DNA of 32,006 nucleotides from assembly GCA_019747155.1 (NCBI GenBank), contig JAIERD010000487.1:1-32006 (forward strand), read 5' to 3'. Of this stretch, positions 24,667 to 32,006 are shown in pieces. Under the pieces are notes generated by a model that was not told the DNA's origin, made no database searches, and was given only the letters and a program-made list of their open reading frames with translations. The DNA is from Pseudomonadaceae bacterium. GTDB lineage: Bacteria > Pseudomonadota > Gammaproteobacteria > Pseudomonadales > Pseudomonadaceae. Within the stretch, counting starts at the first letter, position 1, and every line of letters starts with the position of its first letter. The position numbers and the translations under genes were made by a program.

Positions 24667-25575
24667 ATGGACATCAAACAGCTTAAATTTCTCATCGCCC
24701 TGGACGAGACCCGGCACTTCGGCCAGGCCGCCACGCGCTGCCATATCACCCAGCCAACCCTGTCGATGCGCCTGCGCAATCTGGAACAGGAGCTGGGTTT
24801 GCCGCTGGTGCGCCGTGGTCAGCGCTTCGAGGGATTTACCGCCGAAGGTGAGCGGATTCTGGCCTGGGCACGCAGCCTGATGGCGGCCCATGATGGCCTG
24901 TACGCCGAAGCCTCGGCCTGTCGCGGGCAGTTAGTCGGCACCTTGCGCTTAGGGCTAGTGCCGCTCGGCGGTTTCGATCCAATGCGTTTGCTCGGCCTGT
25001 TTCGCCGCCAGCACCCGAACCTGCGTTTTCAGCTGTTTGCCCTGAGCAGCGAGCAGATTCTCGAAGGTCTGACGCGCAATCAGCTCGACCTTGGCCTGGC
25101 CTATCTCGACCGTCTGGCCCGCGAGCAGTTCGACAGCCTGGAGCTGGCCGACACGCGCATGGGCCTGCTGTACGACCAGCAGCATTTCAGCTTTACCCAG
25201 ACCAGCCTCAGCTGGGAGCAGTTGGAACCGCTGCCGCTGGGCTTGCTGTCCAGCGGCATGCACTTTCGCCAATCGATCGATCACGGCTTTCGCAGCCGTG
25301 GCCTGACCGCCCAGCCGCTGCTGGAAAGCGACTCGGTGCAGCACCTCTTGCAAGCGGTAAGCGCTGGCCTGTGTTGCGCGGTGATGCCACTCAACAGCGG
25401 CCTGGAGGTCGGCAACCCGCACTTGCGCCTGCTGCCGATCGACGAGGCGCACACCCTCGCCCCGCTGGGGCTGATTCTGCGCCGTAGTGCACCACGCTCG
25501 GCGCTGGCTGAGGCGTGCTTCGAGGAGGCGCGACGGGCGCTGGCGGATGAATTGCGACCCGCCATCGACCGATAG
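24667..25575 (+). CDS. LysR-family transcriptional regulator
   Basis: The 302-residue product has a LysR winged helix at the N-terminus (MDIKQLKFLIALDETRHFGQ, then TQPTLSMRLRNLEQELG as the recognition helix) and a two-lobed effector domain from about 90. The frame opens far upstream at 24340, overlapping the HAD gene, but the start at 24667 gives the standard LysR N-terminus and follows TGGAG. It is 91 bases upstream of fdhD in the same direction and may regulate that pair. The short 29-base gap to the REP leaves little room for its own promoter. The effector is unknown; the N-terminus is of the CynR/OxyR-like style. Confidence 0.9.
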   Translation: MDIKQLKFLIALDETRHFGQAATRCHITQPTLSMRLRNLEQELGLPLVRRGQRFEGFTAEGERILAWARSLMAAHDGLYAEASACRGQLVGTLRLGLVPLGGFDPMRLLGLFRRQHPNLRFQLFALSSEQILEGLTRNQLDLGLAYLDRLAREQFDSLELADTRMGLLYDQQHFSFTQTSLSWEQLEPLPLGLLSSGMHFRQSIDHGFRSRGLTAQPLLESDSVQHLLQAVSAGLCCAVMPLNSGLEVGNPHLRLLPIDEAHTLAPLGLILRRSAPRSALAEACFEEARRALADELRPAIDR

Positions 25576-25666
25576 AGCAGCTCGATCACAGTATCGGCGC
25601 TAGCGATTAGACGCTCACTGGAGAAAGGCTTAGGCTGGCTGAGTCAATTCGCCGCAGGTGCTTATC

Positions 25667-26503
25667 ATGTCGTGCCAGCTTGCTGTCTCCGCGCCCCCTT
25701 CCCCAACCCCCAACACCTATGCCTACGCGCAAGCCGGCGGACCACAGGCTGCGGCGGTGTTGGCCCAGGAGTGCGCACTGGCGATCAGCTACAACGGCAT
25801 CAGCCAGGCGGTGATGATGGTCTCGCCTAGCGATCTGGACGACTTCGCCGTCGGTTTCAGCCTCGGCAGCGGCCTGCTCAGCTCCATCGACGACATCTAT
25901 GATATTCGCCTGAGCGGCACCGGCAGCGCTCGCCAAGTTGAGTTGAACATCAGCGCCCGCGCCTTCTGGGCGCTTAAACAGCAACGCCGGCAACTGGCCG
26001 GTAACAGTGGCTGCGGCCTGTGCGGCGTCGAGTCGCTGGCCCAAGCCTTGCCGCAGCTAGCGGTATTGCCGGCAACCGCATTGCCACCAGCCGCTCATCT
26101 GCACAACCTGCGTGCCCGCATCAGCCAAGCGCAGTCACTGGCCCGTGACAGCGGCGCCCTACATGCTGCGGTATTCGTCGATAACCGTGGCGAAATCGCC
26201 CTCTGTCGCGAAGACATTGGCCGCCATAACGCCCTGGATAAGTTGCTCGGCGCCCTGCAGCGCCAACGGCTCGAACGCCGCAATGGCTTTGTGGTGGTCA
26301 CCAGTCGCTGCAGCCTGGAGCTGATCCACAAGGCAGTGCGCGGCGGTATCAGCACCCTGGTCAGCCTGTCGGCACCGACTGCGCTGACGGTCGACTGGGC
26401 GCGCCAGCACAACCTGAATTTGATCCACCTGCCCCAGCACAGCGCGCCACGGGTCTACAGCCCGGCGCCGTCCGCCATCTGCGCCGAAGAGCCACAGCCA
26501 TGA
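25667..26503 (+). CDS. fdhD: formate dehydrogenase accessory sulfurtransferase FdhD
   Basis: FdhD carries sulfur from the cysteine desulfurase IscS to the molybdenum cofactor of formate dehydrogenases, and is needed for their activity. The 278-residue product has the sulfur-relay CxxC motif in SGCGLCGVES (Cys116 and Cys119, near the E. coli Cys121/124), then EDIGRHNALDKLLG and VTSRCSLELIHKAVRGG, all FdhD signatures. The ATG at 25667 is preferred over a GTG at 25658 because AGGTG lies 6 bases upstream of it. Its stop overlaps the oxidoreductase start by four bases (ATGA), so the maturation factor and its target are made together. Confidence 0.95.
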   Translation: MSCQLAVSAPPSPTPNTYAYAQAGGPQAAAVLAQECALAISYNGISQAVMMVSPSDLDDFAVGFSLGSGLLSSIDDIYDIRLSGTGSARQVELNISARAFWALKQQRRQLAGNSGCGLCGVESLAQALPQLAVLPATALPPAAHLHNLRARISQAQSLARDSGALHAAVFVDNRGEIALCREDIGRHNALDKLLGALQRQRLERRNGFVVVTSRCSLELIHKAVRGGISTLVSLSAPTALTVDWARQHNLNLIHLPQHSAPRVYSPAPSAICAEEPQP

Positions 26504-28809
26504 GCCTGCAACCGCTAAACCCACGCTATAAACCCTATCGCGGCGCGGCCGCCGGCTGGGGCGCATTGCGCAGCGTGGCCCACGCCTGGCTGGACAGTAA
26601 GCAGCCGTTCAAGAACCTGCGCGCGCTGCTAAAGACCAACCAGCACGGCGGCTTCGACTGCCCGGGTTGCGCCTGGGGCGATTCGCCGGAAGACGGCCGC
26701 ATCAAGTTCTGCGAGAACGGCGCCAAGGCAGTCAACTGGGAGGCCACCAAACGCGCGGTGGACGCCGCCTTCTTCGCCCGTTACAGCGTCAGCCAACTGC
26801 GCGAGCAAAGTGATTACTGGCTGGAATACCAGGGCCGGCTAACCGAGCCGATGCGCTATGACGCGGCCAGCGACCACTATTTGCCCATCAGCTGGGACGC
26901 CGCCTTTGCCCTGATCGCCGAGCACTTGCAGGCGCTCGACAGCCCCCATCAGGCCGAGTTCTACACCTCCGGCCGGGCCAGCAACGAGGCGGCCTACCTC
27001 TATCAATTGTTCGTCCGCGCATTCGGCACCAACAACTTTCCCGATTGCTCGAACATGTGCCACGAGGCCAGCGGCGTGGCCCTGGGCCAGAGCGTCGGGG
27101 TTGGTAAAGGCACGGTGACCTTCGCCGATTTCGAGCACAGCGACGCTATTTTCGTACTCGGCCAGAACCCCGGCACCAACCATCCACGGATGCTCGAACC
27201 GCTGCGCGAGGCGGTGCAACGCGGCGCCCAAGTGGTGTGCTTTAACCCATTAAAAGAGCGCGGCCTGGAGCGTTTTCAGCACCCGCAACATGCCCTGGAG
27301 ATGCTCAGCAACGGCTCCGAACCGCTGAATACCGCGTTCTTTCGCCCGGCCCTGGGCGGCGACATGGCGGTGCTGCGCGGCATGGCCAAGTGCTTGTTGC
27401 AGTGGGAGCGTGAAGCGCCGGGCAGTGTGTTTGACCACGCCTTTATCGCCGAACACTGCAGCGGCATCGACGCCTACCTGGCCGCCGTAGATGCCAGCGA
27501 CTGGGCGCATATCGAGGCGCAATCGGGCCTGCGCCAGGCCGAGATCGAACAGGCGGCGCGACTCTATCGCAACGCCGAGCGGGTGATCATGTGTTGGGCC
27601 ATGGGCATCACCCAACACCATCACTCGGTGGTGACCATTCAGGAAATCGCCAACCTGTTGTTGCTGCGCGGCAACCTCGGCCGCCCCGGCGCCGGCCTGT
27701 GTCCGGTACGCGGCCACAGCAATGTGCAGGGCGATCGCACCATGGGCATCAACGAACAACCGTCGGCGGCATTTCTCGATGCACTCGAACGGCGCTTTGA
27801 GTTTCAGCCGCCGCGCGAGCCTGGGCACAACACGGTGGACGCGATCAACGCCATGCTCGAAGGCCGCTCCAAGGTGTTTATCGGTTTGGGCGGTAACTTC
27901 GCCCAAGCCACCCCGGACAGCCCGCGCACCCATCAGGCGTTGCAGCAATGCGCACTGACCGTGCAGATCAGCACCAAGCTCAATCGCAGCCACCTGACCT
28001 GCGGCCGCGACGCATTGATTTTGCCGTGCCTGGGTCGCACCGACATCGACCATCAGGCCGGCGGGCCGCAAGCGGTGACGGTGGAAGACTCTTTCAGCAT
28101 GGTGCACGCCTCCCATGGCCAGCTCGAGCCGCTGTCAAAGCTGATGCGCTCGGAACCAGCGATCGTCGCCGGGATTGCCCAAGCCACCCTCGGCACGCAC
28201 CCGGTCGACTGGACCGCGCTGATTGCCGACTACGGGCGTATTCGCGAGCTGATCGCTGACACCCTCCCAGGTTTCAGCGACTTCAATCAGCGACTGAAAC
28301 ATCCGGGCGGTTTCTATCTGGGTAACGCCGCCGCTGAGCGCCGCTGGAAAACCGCTAATGGCCGCGCCAATCTGATCGGCAACCCGCTGCCCGTCAGCCT
28401 GTTGCACGCCAAGGTGCAACAGGCCGGTGCGCAACCCGATCTGATCCTGCAAACCCTGCGCTCCCACGACCAGTACAACACCACCATCTACGGCCTCGAT
28501 GACCGCTACCGGGGGGTTAAGGGCCAGCGCGACGTGGTCTTGGTGAATGCCGAGGACATCCGCCGCCTGGGCTTTGTGGCGGGGCAAAAGGTCGATATTT
28601 TCTCCCTGTGGGACGATGGCCATGAACGCCGGGTGAATAACTTCACCCTGCTGGCTTTCGATACGCCCCAAGGCCAAGCGGCCGCCTATTACCCGGAGAC
28701 CAATCCACTGGTGCCGCTCGACAGCGTTGGCGTCGGCAGCCATACGCCGACCGCAAAGTTTGTCGCCATCCGCCTGCGTGCCAGCCAGACCAGCGCGCGG
28801 ATTGTTTAG
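26500..28809 (+). CDS. YdeP/FdhF-type molybdopterin oxidoreductase
   Basis: The 769-residue product is a cytosolic bis-MGD molybdoenzyme of the YdeP subgroup of formate-dehydrogenase alpha subunits. The N-terminus has FDCPGCAWG (Cys54, Cys57) and Cys71 in FCENGAKA, the likely iron-sulfur ligands, though a fourth Cys is not evident. The molybdenum ligand is Cys187 in SNMCHEASG, where E. coli FdhF has selenocysteine; the codon is TGC. Cofactor segments include VLGQNPGTNHPRM and CPVRGHSNVQGDRTMG, and a molybdopterin-binding C-terminal domain starts near 645. It has no signal peptide and no electron-transfer subunit beside it. True formate activity is uncertain; YdeP members have been linked to acid resistance. 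Confidence 0.9.
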   Translation: MSLQPLNPRYKPYRGAAAGWGALRSVAHAWLDSKQPFKNLRALLKTNQHGGFDCPGCAWGDSPEDGRIKFCENGAKAVNWEATKRAVDAAFFARYSVSQLREQSDYWLEYQGRLTEPMRYDAASDHYLPISWDAAFALIAEHLQALDSPHQAEFYTSGRASNEAAYLYQLFVRAFGTNNFPDCSNMCHEASGVALGQSVGVGKGTVTFADFEHSDAIFVLGQNPGTNHPRMLEPLREAVQRGAQVVCFNPLKERGLERFQHPQHALEMLSNGSEPLNTAFFRPALGGDMAVLRGMAKCLLQWEREAPGSVFDHAFIAEHCSGIDAYLAAVDASDWAHIEAQSGLRQAEIEQAARLYRNAERVIMCWAMGITQHHHSVVTIQEIANLLLLRGNLGRPGAGLCPVRGHSNVQGDRTMGINEQPSAAFLDALERRFEFQPPREPGHNTVDAINAMLEGRSKVFIGLGGNFAQATPDSPRTHQALQQCALTVQISTKLNRSHLTCGRDALILPCLGRTDIDHQAGGPQAVTVEDSFSMVHASHGQLEPLSKLMRSEPAIVAGIAQATLGTHPVDWTALIADYGRIRELIADTLPGFSDFNQRLKHPGGFYLGNAAAERRWKTANGRANLIGNPLPVSLLHAKVQQAGAQPDLILQTLRSHDQYNTTIYGLDDRYRGVKGQRDVVLVNAEDIRRLGFVAGQKVDIFSLWDDGHERRVNNFTLLAFDTPQGQAAAYYPETNPLVPLDSVGVGSHTPTAKFVAIRLRASQTSARIV

Positions 28810-28818
28810 CCCAGCGCA

Positions 28819-28848
28819 ATGACGGCGCAGCAAGCGCACGGCTATACT
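28819..28848 (+). promoter_or_regulatory. promoter for the second solute-binding protein
   Basis: ATGACG (28819-28824) and TATACT (28843-28848) are separated by 18 bases and match the -35 and -10 consensus at four and five positions. The start would be near 28855, about 23 bases before the gene at 28878. The gene thus has its own promoter after the oxidoreductase stop. Confidence 0.45.
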
Positions 28849-28877
28849 TCCCAGCTCGGCGGATAGAGTTCAAAGGA

Positions 28878-29732
28878 ATGCGCGGTCTTCGATTATTGCT
28901 GCCGGCGCTGTTGGCCGGGCTGTTTACTGCGCTGCCGACTCACGCCGCCGAGCTGCAACTCTGCCAACATGCGGCGGACAAATACGCCTACCGCCTAGAG
29001 CTGACCAAGCTGATTTTGGCCCGCACCGCCGAGCGTTATGGTGAGCTGAGCATCGCTCCCAGCAGCCAAGCCGACCCCGCCCAAGAGCGCTGCCTGATGA
29101 TGCTGCGCGACGGCTTGGTTGATCTGGCCTTCGTGCCGCCCACCGATCAGCGCTTGCGCGACTTTGCGATGCTGCCCTACGACCTACACGCCGGCATGCT
29201 CGGCTATCGCGTGTTACTTATTCACAAAGCCGATGCCGAGCGCTTTGCTCAGGTCAAGAATCTTGCCGACCTGCGCCAACTGACCGGCGGCTTTGGTAGC
29301 CAATGGAGCGATTTCGTCCTGTTCGCCCGCAACCAGTTGCCGGTGGTGGGAGTGGCCAACCCAGCTAATTTGCTGGCGATGCTTAACAAGCACCGTTTCG
29401 ACTATTACCACCGTGGCTTGAATGAGGCGTGGCGCGAGCTGGATGCCCATGCCGAGGAATTTCCCGATTTAATCGTGGAGCCGCATCTGGCCTTGGTTTA
29501 TGAATTGCCGGTGTATTACACCTTCAACAAACGCAACCCGCAGCTCAAACAGCGCTTTGCCGATGGCCTAGCCCAGGTGCAAGCCGATGGCAGTTTGCGG
29601 GCGTTGTTTTTGCGTCACTACGGCAAAATCGCCGAACAGGCGCAGCTGCAAAAACGCACCTTGATACTGCTCAATTATCCCAACCCGGCGGGCATGGCGC
29701 CGACCGACACAAGCCTATGGTTAAGCCACTAA
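28878..29732 (+). CDS. lone periplasmic solute-binding-like protein
   Basis: The 284-residue product has a signal peptide (1-23, ending LPTHA) followed by AELQLCQHAADKY and a two-lobed binding-protein layout with MMLRDGLVDLAFVP, GMLGYRVLLIHKAD and a YYHRGLNEAW segment in the second lobe. It resembles family 3 solute-binding proteins of the lone type often annotated as ABC substrate-binding or transglycosylase-like. There is no transporter beside it. The start at 28878 lies directly against AAAGGA (28872-28877), far too close for a normal ribosome binding site; no better in-frame start exists upstream, and the first 40 bases are needed for the signal peptide. The ligand is unknown. Confidence 0.75.
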   Translation: MRGLRLLLPALLAGLFTALPTHAAELQLCQHAADKYAYRLELTKLILARTAERYGELSIAPSSQADPAQERCLMMLRDGLVDLAFVPPTDQRLRDFAMLPYDLHAGMLGYRVLLIHKADAERFAQVKNLADLRQLTGGFGSQWSDFVLFARNQLPVVGVANPANLLAMLNKHRFDYYHRGLNEAWRELDAHAEEFPDLIVEPHLALVYELPVYYTFNKRNPQLKQRFADGLAQVQADGSLRALFLRHYGKIAEQAQLQKRTLILLNYPNPAGMAPTDTSLWLSH

Positions 29733-29891
29733 AACTGGACAACAATCGCCCCGCCGAGTTCCCGTCTAACCCCCGCCGTAACCCCGCAACCGCGCAGGCC
29801 GTGACCTTGCGCCCAGTCCCGACGAAAGGATTTGCTAACTGGCAAACAGCCGCCCAGCATGCGTGGCATATCCACCCACGAGCGCAATATC

Positions 29892-30359
29892 ATGAAGTTC
29901 GCAGCAGTGTTTCTTCTCCCTCTTACCCTGTCCGCAGGCCTGGCATTGGCCGGTAGCAATACCGAAACCGCAGTCGGCGGCGCCCTCGGTGGCGTACTGG
30001 GTACCGTGGTCGGCGAACAGATTGGTGGCAGCACCGGCGCCACCATCGGTGCCGGTGTCGGTGGCGCGGCCGGTAGCGCAGTTGGCGCGAACAAAAACAA
30101 CCGCACTGAAGCCGCGATTGGTGGCGGCCTCGGCGCCGCCGGTGGGCAAGTGATTGGCAACAAGGTGGGCGGCAGCAACGGCGGCCTGATCGGCGCCGGC
30201 GTGGGCGGCGCAGCGGGCGGCGCCCTCGGCAACGCCTATGGCGGCGGCGACGATGGGCACTCCGGCGGTTCGCGCTATCGCGACGATGATGACCACGACA
30301 ATGGCTATCACAACGGCCATAAAAAGAAGCACCACAAGAAACACCACGACGACGATTAA
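29892..30359 (+). CDS. glycine-zipper envelope protein with acidic/His tail
   Basis: The 155-residue product has a signal peptide (1-20, ending LALA) and two glycine-zipper stretches rich in GxxxG: TAVGGALGGVLGTVVGEQIG and, later, GLIGAGVGGAAGGALG, which can form membrane-inserted helices. The C-terminus from about 120 is unusual: DDDDHDNGYHNGHKKKHHKK and a final run of His and Asp, able to bind metals or nucleic acid. The start at 29892 gives the signal peptide; an earlier open frame from 29832 does not. Its role is unknown; similar proteins are induced by envelope stress or act as structural surface proteins. It ends 21 bases before a good terminator. Confidence 0.8.
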   Translation: MKFAAVFLLPLTLSAGLALAGSNTETAVGGALGGVLGTVVGEQIGGSTGATIGAGVGGAAGSAVGANKNNRTEAAIGGGLGAAGGQVIGNKVGGSNGGLIGAGVGGAAGGALGNAYGGGDDGHSGGSRYRDDDDHDNGYHNGHKKKHHKKHHDDD

Positions 30360-30380
30360 TTGTTAAGCTATACGCGACCA

Positions 30381-30406
30381 AGCCCGGCCATTGCGCCGGG
30401 CTTTTT
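30381..30406 (+). terminator. terminator of the glycine-zipper gene
   Basis: AGCCCGGC (30381-30388) pairs with GCCGGGCT (30395-30402) around CATTGC, followed by TTTT. It is a standard factor-independent terminator 21 bases after the stop codon. Confidence 0.9.
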
Positions 30407-30494
30407 CGTTGCCCCTAAACGTTCCGTCTAAGCCTGTTGCGGCTATCGCCAATCCGTATAACCCGCCTCCTCAGATTCGTTTTAGTATCGAACC

Positions 30495-30965
30495 ATGAAC
30501 ACGACAGAAGAGGACGCGTATGCAGATAGCCAGATTCAACAGCAGCTTGCCGCTCTCGACGCAGATCATTCAAAGCAGGACAAGCGACACAGGCACCTGA
30601 ACCCCCGGTGAAACCGGAACAGGCAAGCCACGTCGTCGGTCGCGCCAGTGATCGAGTCAACCAGCTACAAGTCGGCTGCGTACAAGGTCAGACCAAAAGC
30701 CGCGCGTTTGTCGCTCAGTAATGCAGTGCGAACGACCAGCAAAGCCAATCAACGTTTACATGACAAATCAGCAAAAGTGAGGTTGAAAGCGCATCTGGAT
30801 CTGAGCAAACCGCACTGCATGTGCGTGATGACATCACCGGTAGCGGATTGACCAACATTACAGATAACAACGGCCTGCAATGGCCACCCGCAGACGTACA
30901 ACCGGGCAAACCGGAGTTACACCTTGATAGCAGTGCTGAACTGCACCACGCAGACACGCACAAAC
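30495..30965 (+). pseudogene. decayed reading frame, unidentified
   Basis: No intact gene lies between 30407 and 31114, but two coding-like pieces join up. One frame from the ATG at 30495 reads MNTTEEDAYADSQIQQQLAA and stops at about 30611. A second frame, shifted, reads KAGQATQAPEPPVKPEQASH at about 30572-30631, then a plausible stretch to a TAA at 30719. The same frame resumes past a TGA at 30761 and reads SEVESASGSEQTALHVRDDI and on to a terminator at 30966. One frameshift and two stops would thus break a gene of about 150 residues. I do not recognise the protein. Chance open frames are a real alternative. Confidence 0.3.
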
Positions 30966-30988
30966 AACCGCCTACGGGCGGTTTTTTT
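30966..30988 (+). terminator. terminator after the decayed frame
   Basis: AACCGCC (30966-30972) pairs with GGCGGTT (30977-30983) around TACG, followed by a run of seven T. It is a strong terminator with no intact gene before it, which supports the view that a gene once ended here. The decayed frame runs into it without a stop. Confidence 0.85.
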
Positions 30989-31073
30989 ATGGCTCTGCGT
31001 TCGTTATGTGTTGCGAGGAACCCTTTCGCGAGAGGGCATTAGCCTTGATGCCGGTGCTGTCTGCACCGGCCAA

Positions 31074-31096
31074 TCGCGGATAAATCCGCTCCTACA
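31074..31096. repeat. single REP, family A
   Basis: One arm only is present: TCGCGGATAAATCCGCTCC and then TACA, in the orientation of the right arms at 7231-7253. No left arm was found nearby. It lies 19 bases from the recQ-like stop codon (31115). Confidence 0.75.
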
Positions 31097-31114
31097 GGGA
31101 GGCAACCGATAAAG

Positions 31115-32006
31115 TTATTGCCCCGCGAGTTGCTGCTGCGCCCACTGTCGAACGGCGGCGTAAGGATAATTCTCCAGCGCGGCAAAGCCATGAATGCCGC
31201 GCGCTTTGAGCTTGGTAAACAGCGGCACGCTGATACCGCAGAGAAAGCGCGTCAGGCATTCGGCGCTGGCCGGCTGGCCCTTGAGCGCTTGATGGCGTTG
31301 CTCGAACTCGCCGCACAGTTGCGCAAGATTTAGCCCGGCCAAGGCCGGTAGCGTTGGCGGCTCTGGCAGGTGCGCGACCCGGCCAGCACACACCGAACAA
31401 TGCCCACACTGCAGCGGCGCTTGCGTGTCGCCAAAATAGGCCGCCAGACGCTGACTCAGGCATTGCTGACTGGCAAACAACGCCAGCATGGCGTGAATCC
31501 GAGCGATTTCACTGGCTTCTTTGCCTTGAAAATAACCATGCAACTCCAGGCTCAGCGCCACTGGGTCGAAGTCCGGTTGCAGCAGCGCGTAGACCTCGGT
31601 CATCTGCTTGCTTTCCAGCTCGATCCAGCCTTTTTCCTGGAAGTAATCCAGCGCCTTGACCACACGACTGCGCTCGGCCTGATGGGTTTGGTAGAGGGCG
31701 TCGAAATCCACCGTACACCAGGTTCGCGCCCGGCTTGAACTCTCAACCAAAGCCTCGACAAACTGCCGGCGCTCGCCACTGAACTGCGCCAGCAACGCCT
31801 CGGGTTCGAGCACGTACTTGAACTTATATTCAGCAAAGTAGGCATAGCGCGGGGCGATGATGCCCTTCAGTTCCAGCTGCACCAGCAAGGTCTTCAGCGG
31901 CAGTTGGCGGATATTGCTCTGCTCCGACAAGGCATTCAGCAGCAGCTCCCATTGTTGATCCGCCGCCACGCTCTGCAATTCATCCAGCACACAGCGAATG
32001 CCGTCC
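31115..32006 (-). CDS. RecQ-family DNA helicase, C-terminal part
   Basis: The last 296 residues or so of a leftward gene are visible; the frame stays open across the right edge (reading DGIRCVLDELQS), so the helicase motor domain and start are outside. The visible part has a winged-helix region (RSRVVKALDYFQEKGWIELES) and a zinc-binding segment with QQCLSQRLAAYFGD and CGHCSVC, the four cysteines of the RecQ C-terminal (RQC) type. It ends with AECLTRFLCGISVPLFTKLK and a helical tail instead of an obvious HRDC domain. The family unwinds DNA in recombination and repair. The likely product is an ATP-dependent RecQ-like helicase, less probably canonical RecQ itself. Confidence 0.8.
   Translation of the reverse strand, partial: DGIRCVLDELQSVAADQQWELLLNALSEQSNIRQLPLKTLLVQLELKGIIAPRYAYFAEYKFKYVLEPEALLAQFSGERRQFVEALVESSSRARTWCTVDFDALYQTHQAERSRVVKALDYFQEKGWIELESKQMTEVYALLQPDFDPVALSLELHGYFQGKEASEIARIHAMLALFASQQCLSQRLAAYFGDTQAPLQCGHCSVCAGRVAHLPEPPTLPALAGLNLAQLCGEFEQRHQALKGQPASAECLTRFLCGISVPLFTKLKARGIHGFAALENYPYAAVRQWAQQQLAGQ

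Noticed and set aside
27047-27072. Selenocysteine insertion in the molybdoenzyme
   Set aside because: The molybdenum-ligand codon is TGC (Cys187), not TGA, so no recoding is needed.
29717-29956. Small open frame between the binding protein and the glycine-zipper gene
   Set aside because: It overlaps both genes in another frame, is Pro/Arg-rich without domain features, and has no ribosome binding site.

Overview
The window is a piece of a Pseudomonas chromosome. OprH, PhoP, PhoQ, FabY, the Rml enzymes and the ArcDABC proteins all read as close relatives of the Pseudomonas proteins, the arc promoter carries an ANR/FNR-type site, and intergenic palindromes of the Pseudomonas REP type recur. As I recall the P. 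aeruginosa PAO1 map (not checked here), tRNA-Thr, rmlBDAC, arcDABC, fabY, cysQ, nudE, a HAD phosphatase, a LysR gene, fdhD and a molybdopterin oxidoreductase follow in the same general order. The backbone is therefore conventional, and the blocks between arcC and fabY and between fabY and cysQ look like species-specific insertions or rearrangements.

Layout. Positions 1-300 are the edge of an integrated element: the first codons of a leftward gene (probably an integrase), a control region built from four GGGGTAGG repeats around a perfect -10 box, and the 3' half of a tRNA-Thr(UGU) gene that marks the attachment site. Then come rmlBDAC (411-3818, minus strand; dTDP-L-rhamnose synthesis), a 570-base non-coding stretch, and arcDABC (4463-9392), which is extended by a PotE-type antiporter and a periplasmic solute-binding protein (to 11748). 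Next is a lipid or xenobiotic-type group: an SDR and a GST-like protein on the minus strand, a divergent TetR regulator, and a convergent acyl-CoA synthetase (11761-16151). The oprH-phoP-phoQ envelope-stress operon follows (16348-19043), preceded by four PhoP half-sites at exact 11-base spacing. Then fabY (19306-21213), an AT-richer TauE/SafE exporter (21442-22227), nudE-cysQ on the minus strand, a HAD nucleotidase, a LysR regulator, and fdhD with a YdeP-type molybdoenzyme (25667-28809). The window closes with a second lone solute-binding protein, a glycine-zipper envelope protein, about 750 bases holding a decayed reading frame and a terminator, and the C-terminal part of a RecQ-family helicase that runs off the right edge.

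How the genes work together. rmlBDAC supplies activated rhamnose for LPS or rhamnolipids. arcDABC makes ATP from arginine under oxygen limitation, and the added PotE-like carrier and binding protein suggest extra ornithine, putrescine or arginine handling. oprH-phoPQ tunes the outer membrane to low divalent cations. FabY starts fatty-acid synthesis. CysQ, NudE and the HAD nucleotidase clear adenosine phosphates and nucleotides, and TauE may export sulfur-containing anions. FdhD sulfurates the molybdenum cofactor for the adjacent oxidoreductase.

I found no clear new defence, CRISPR or secretion system. The most unusual items are the integrase control region at the left edge, the extended arc operon, the doubled PhoP box, the decayed locus near 30.5-31.0 kb, and the foreign-looking tauE gene with its inverted-repeat operator.
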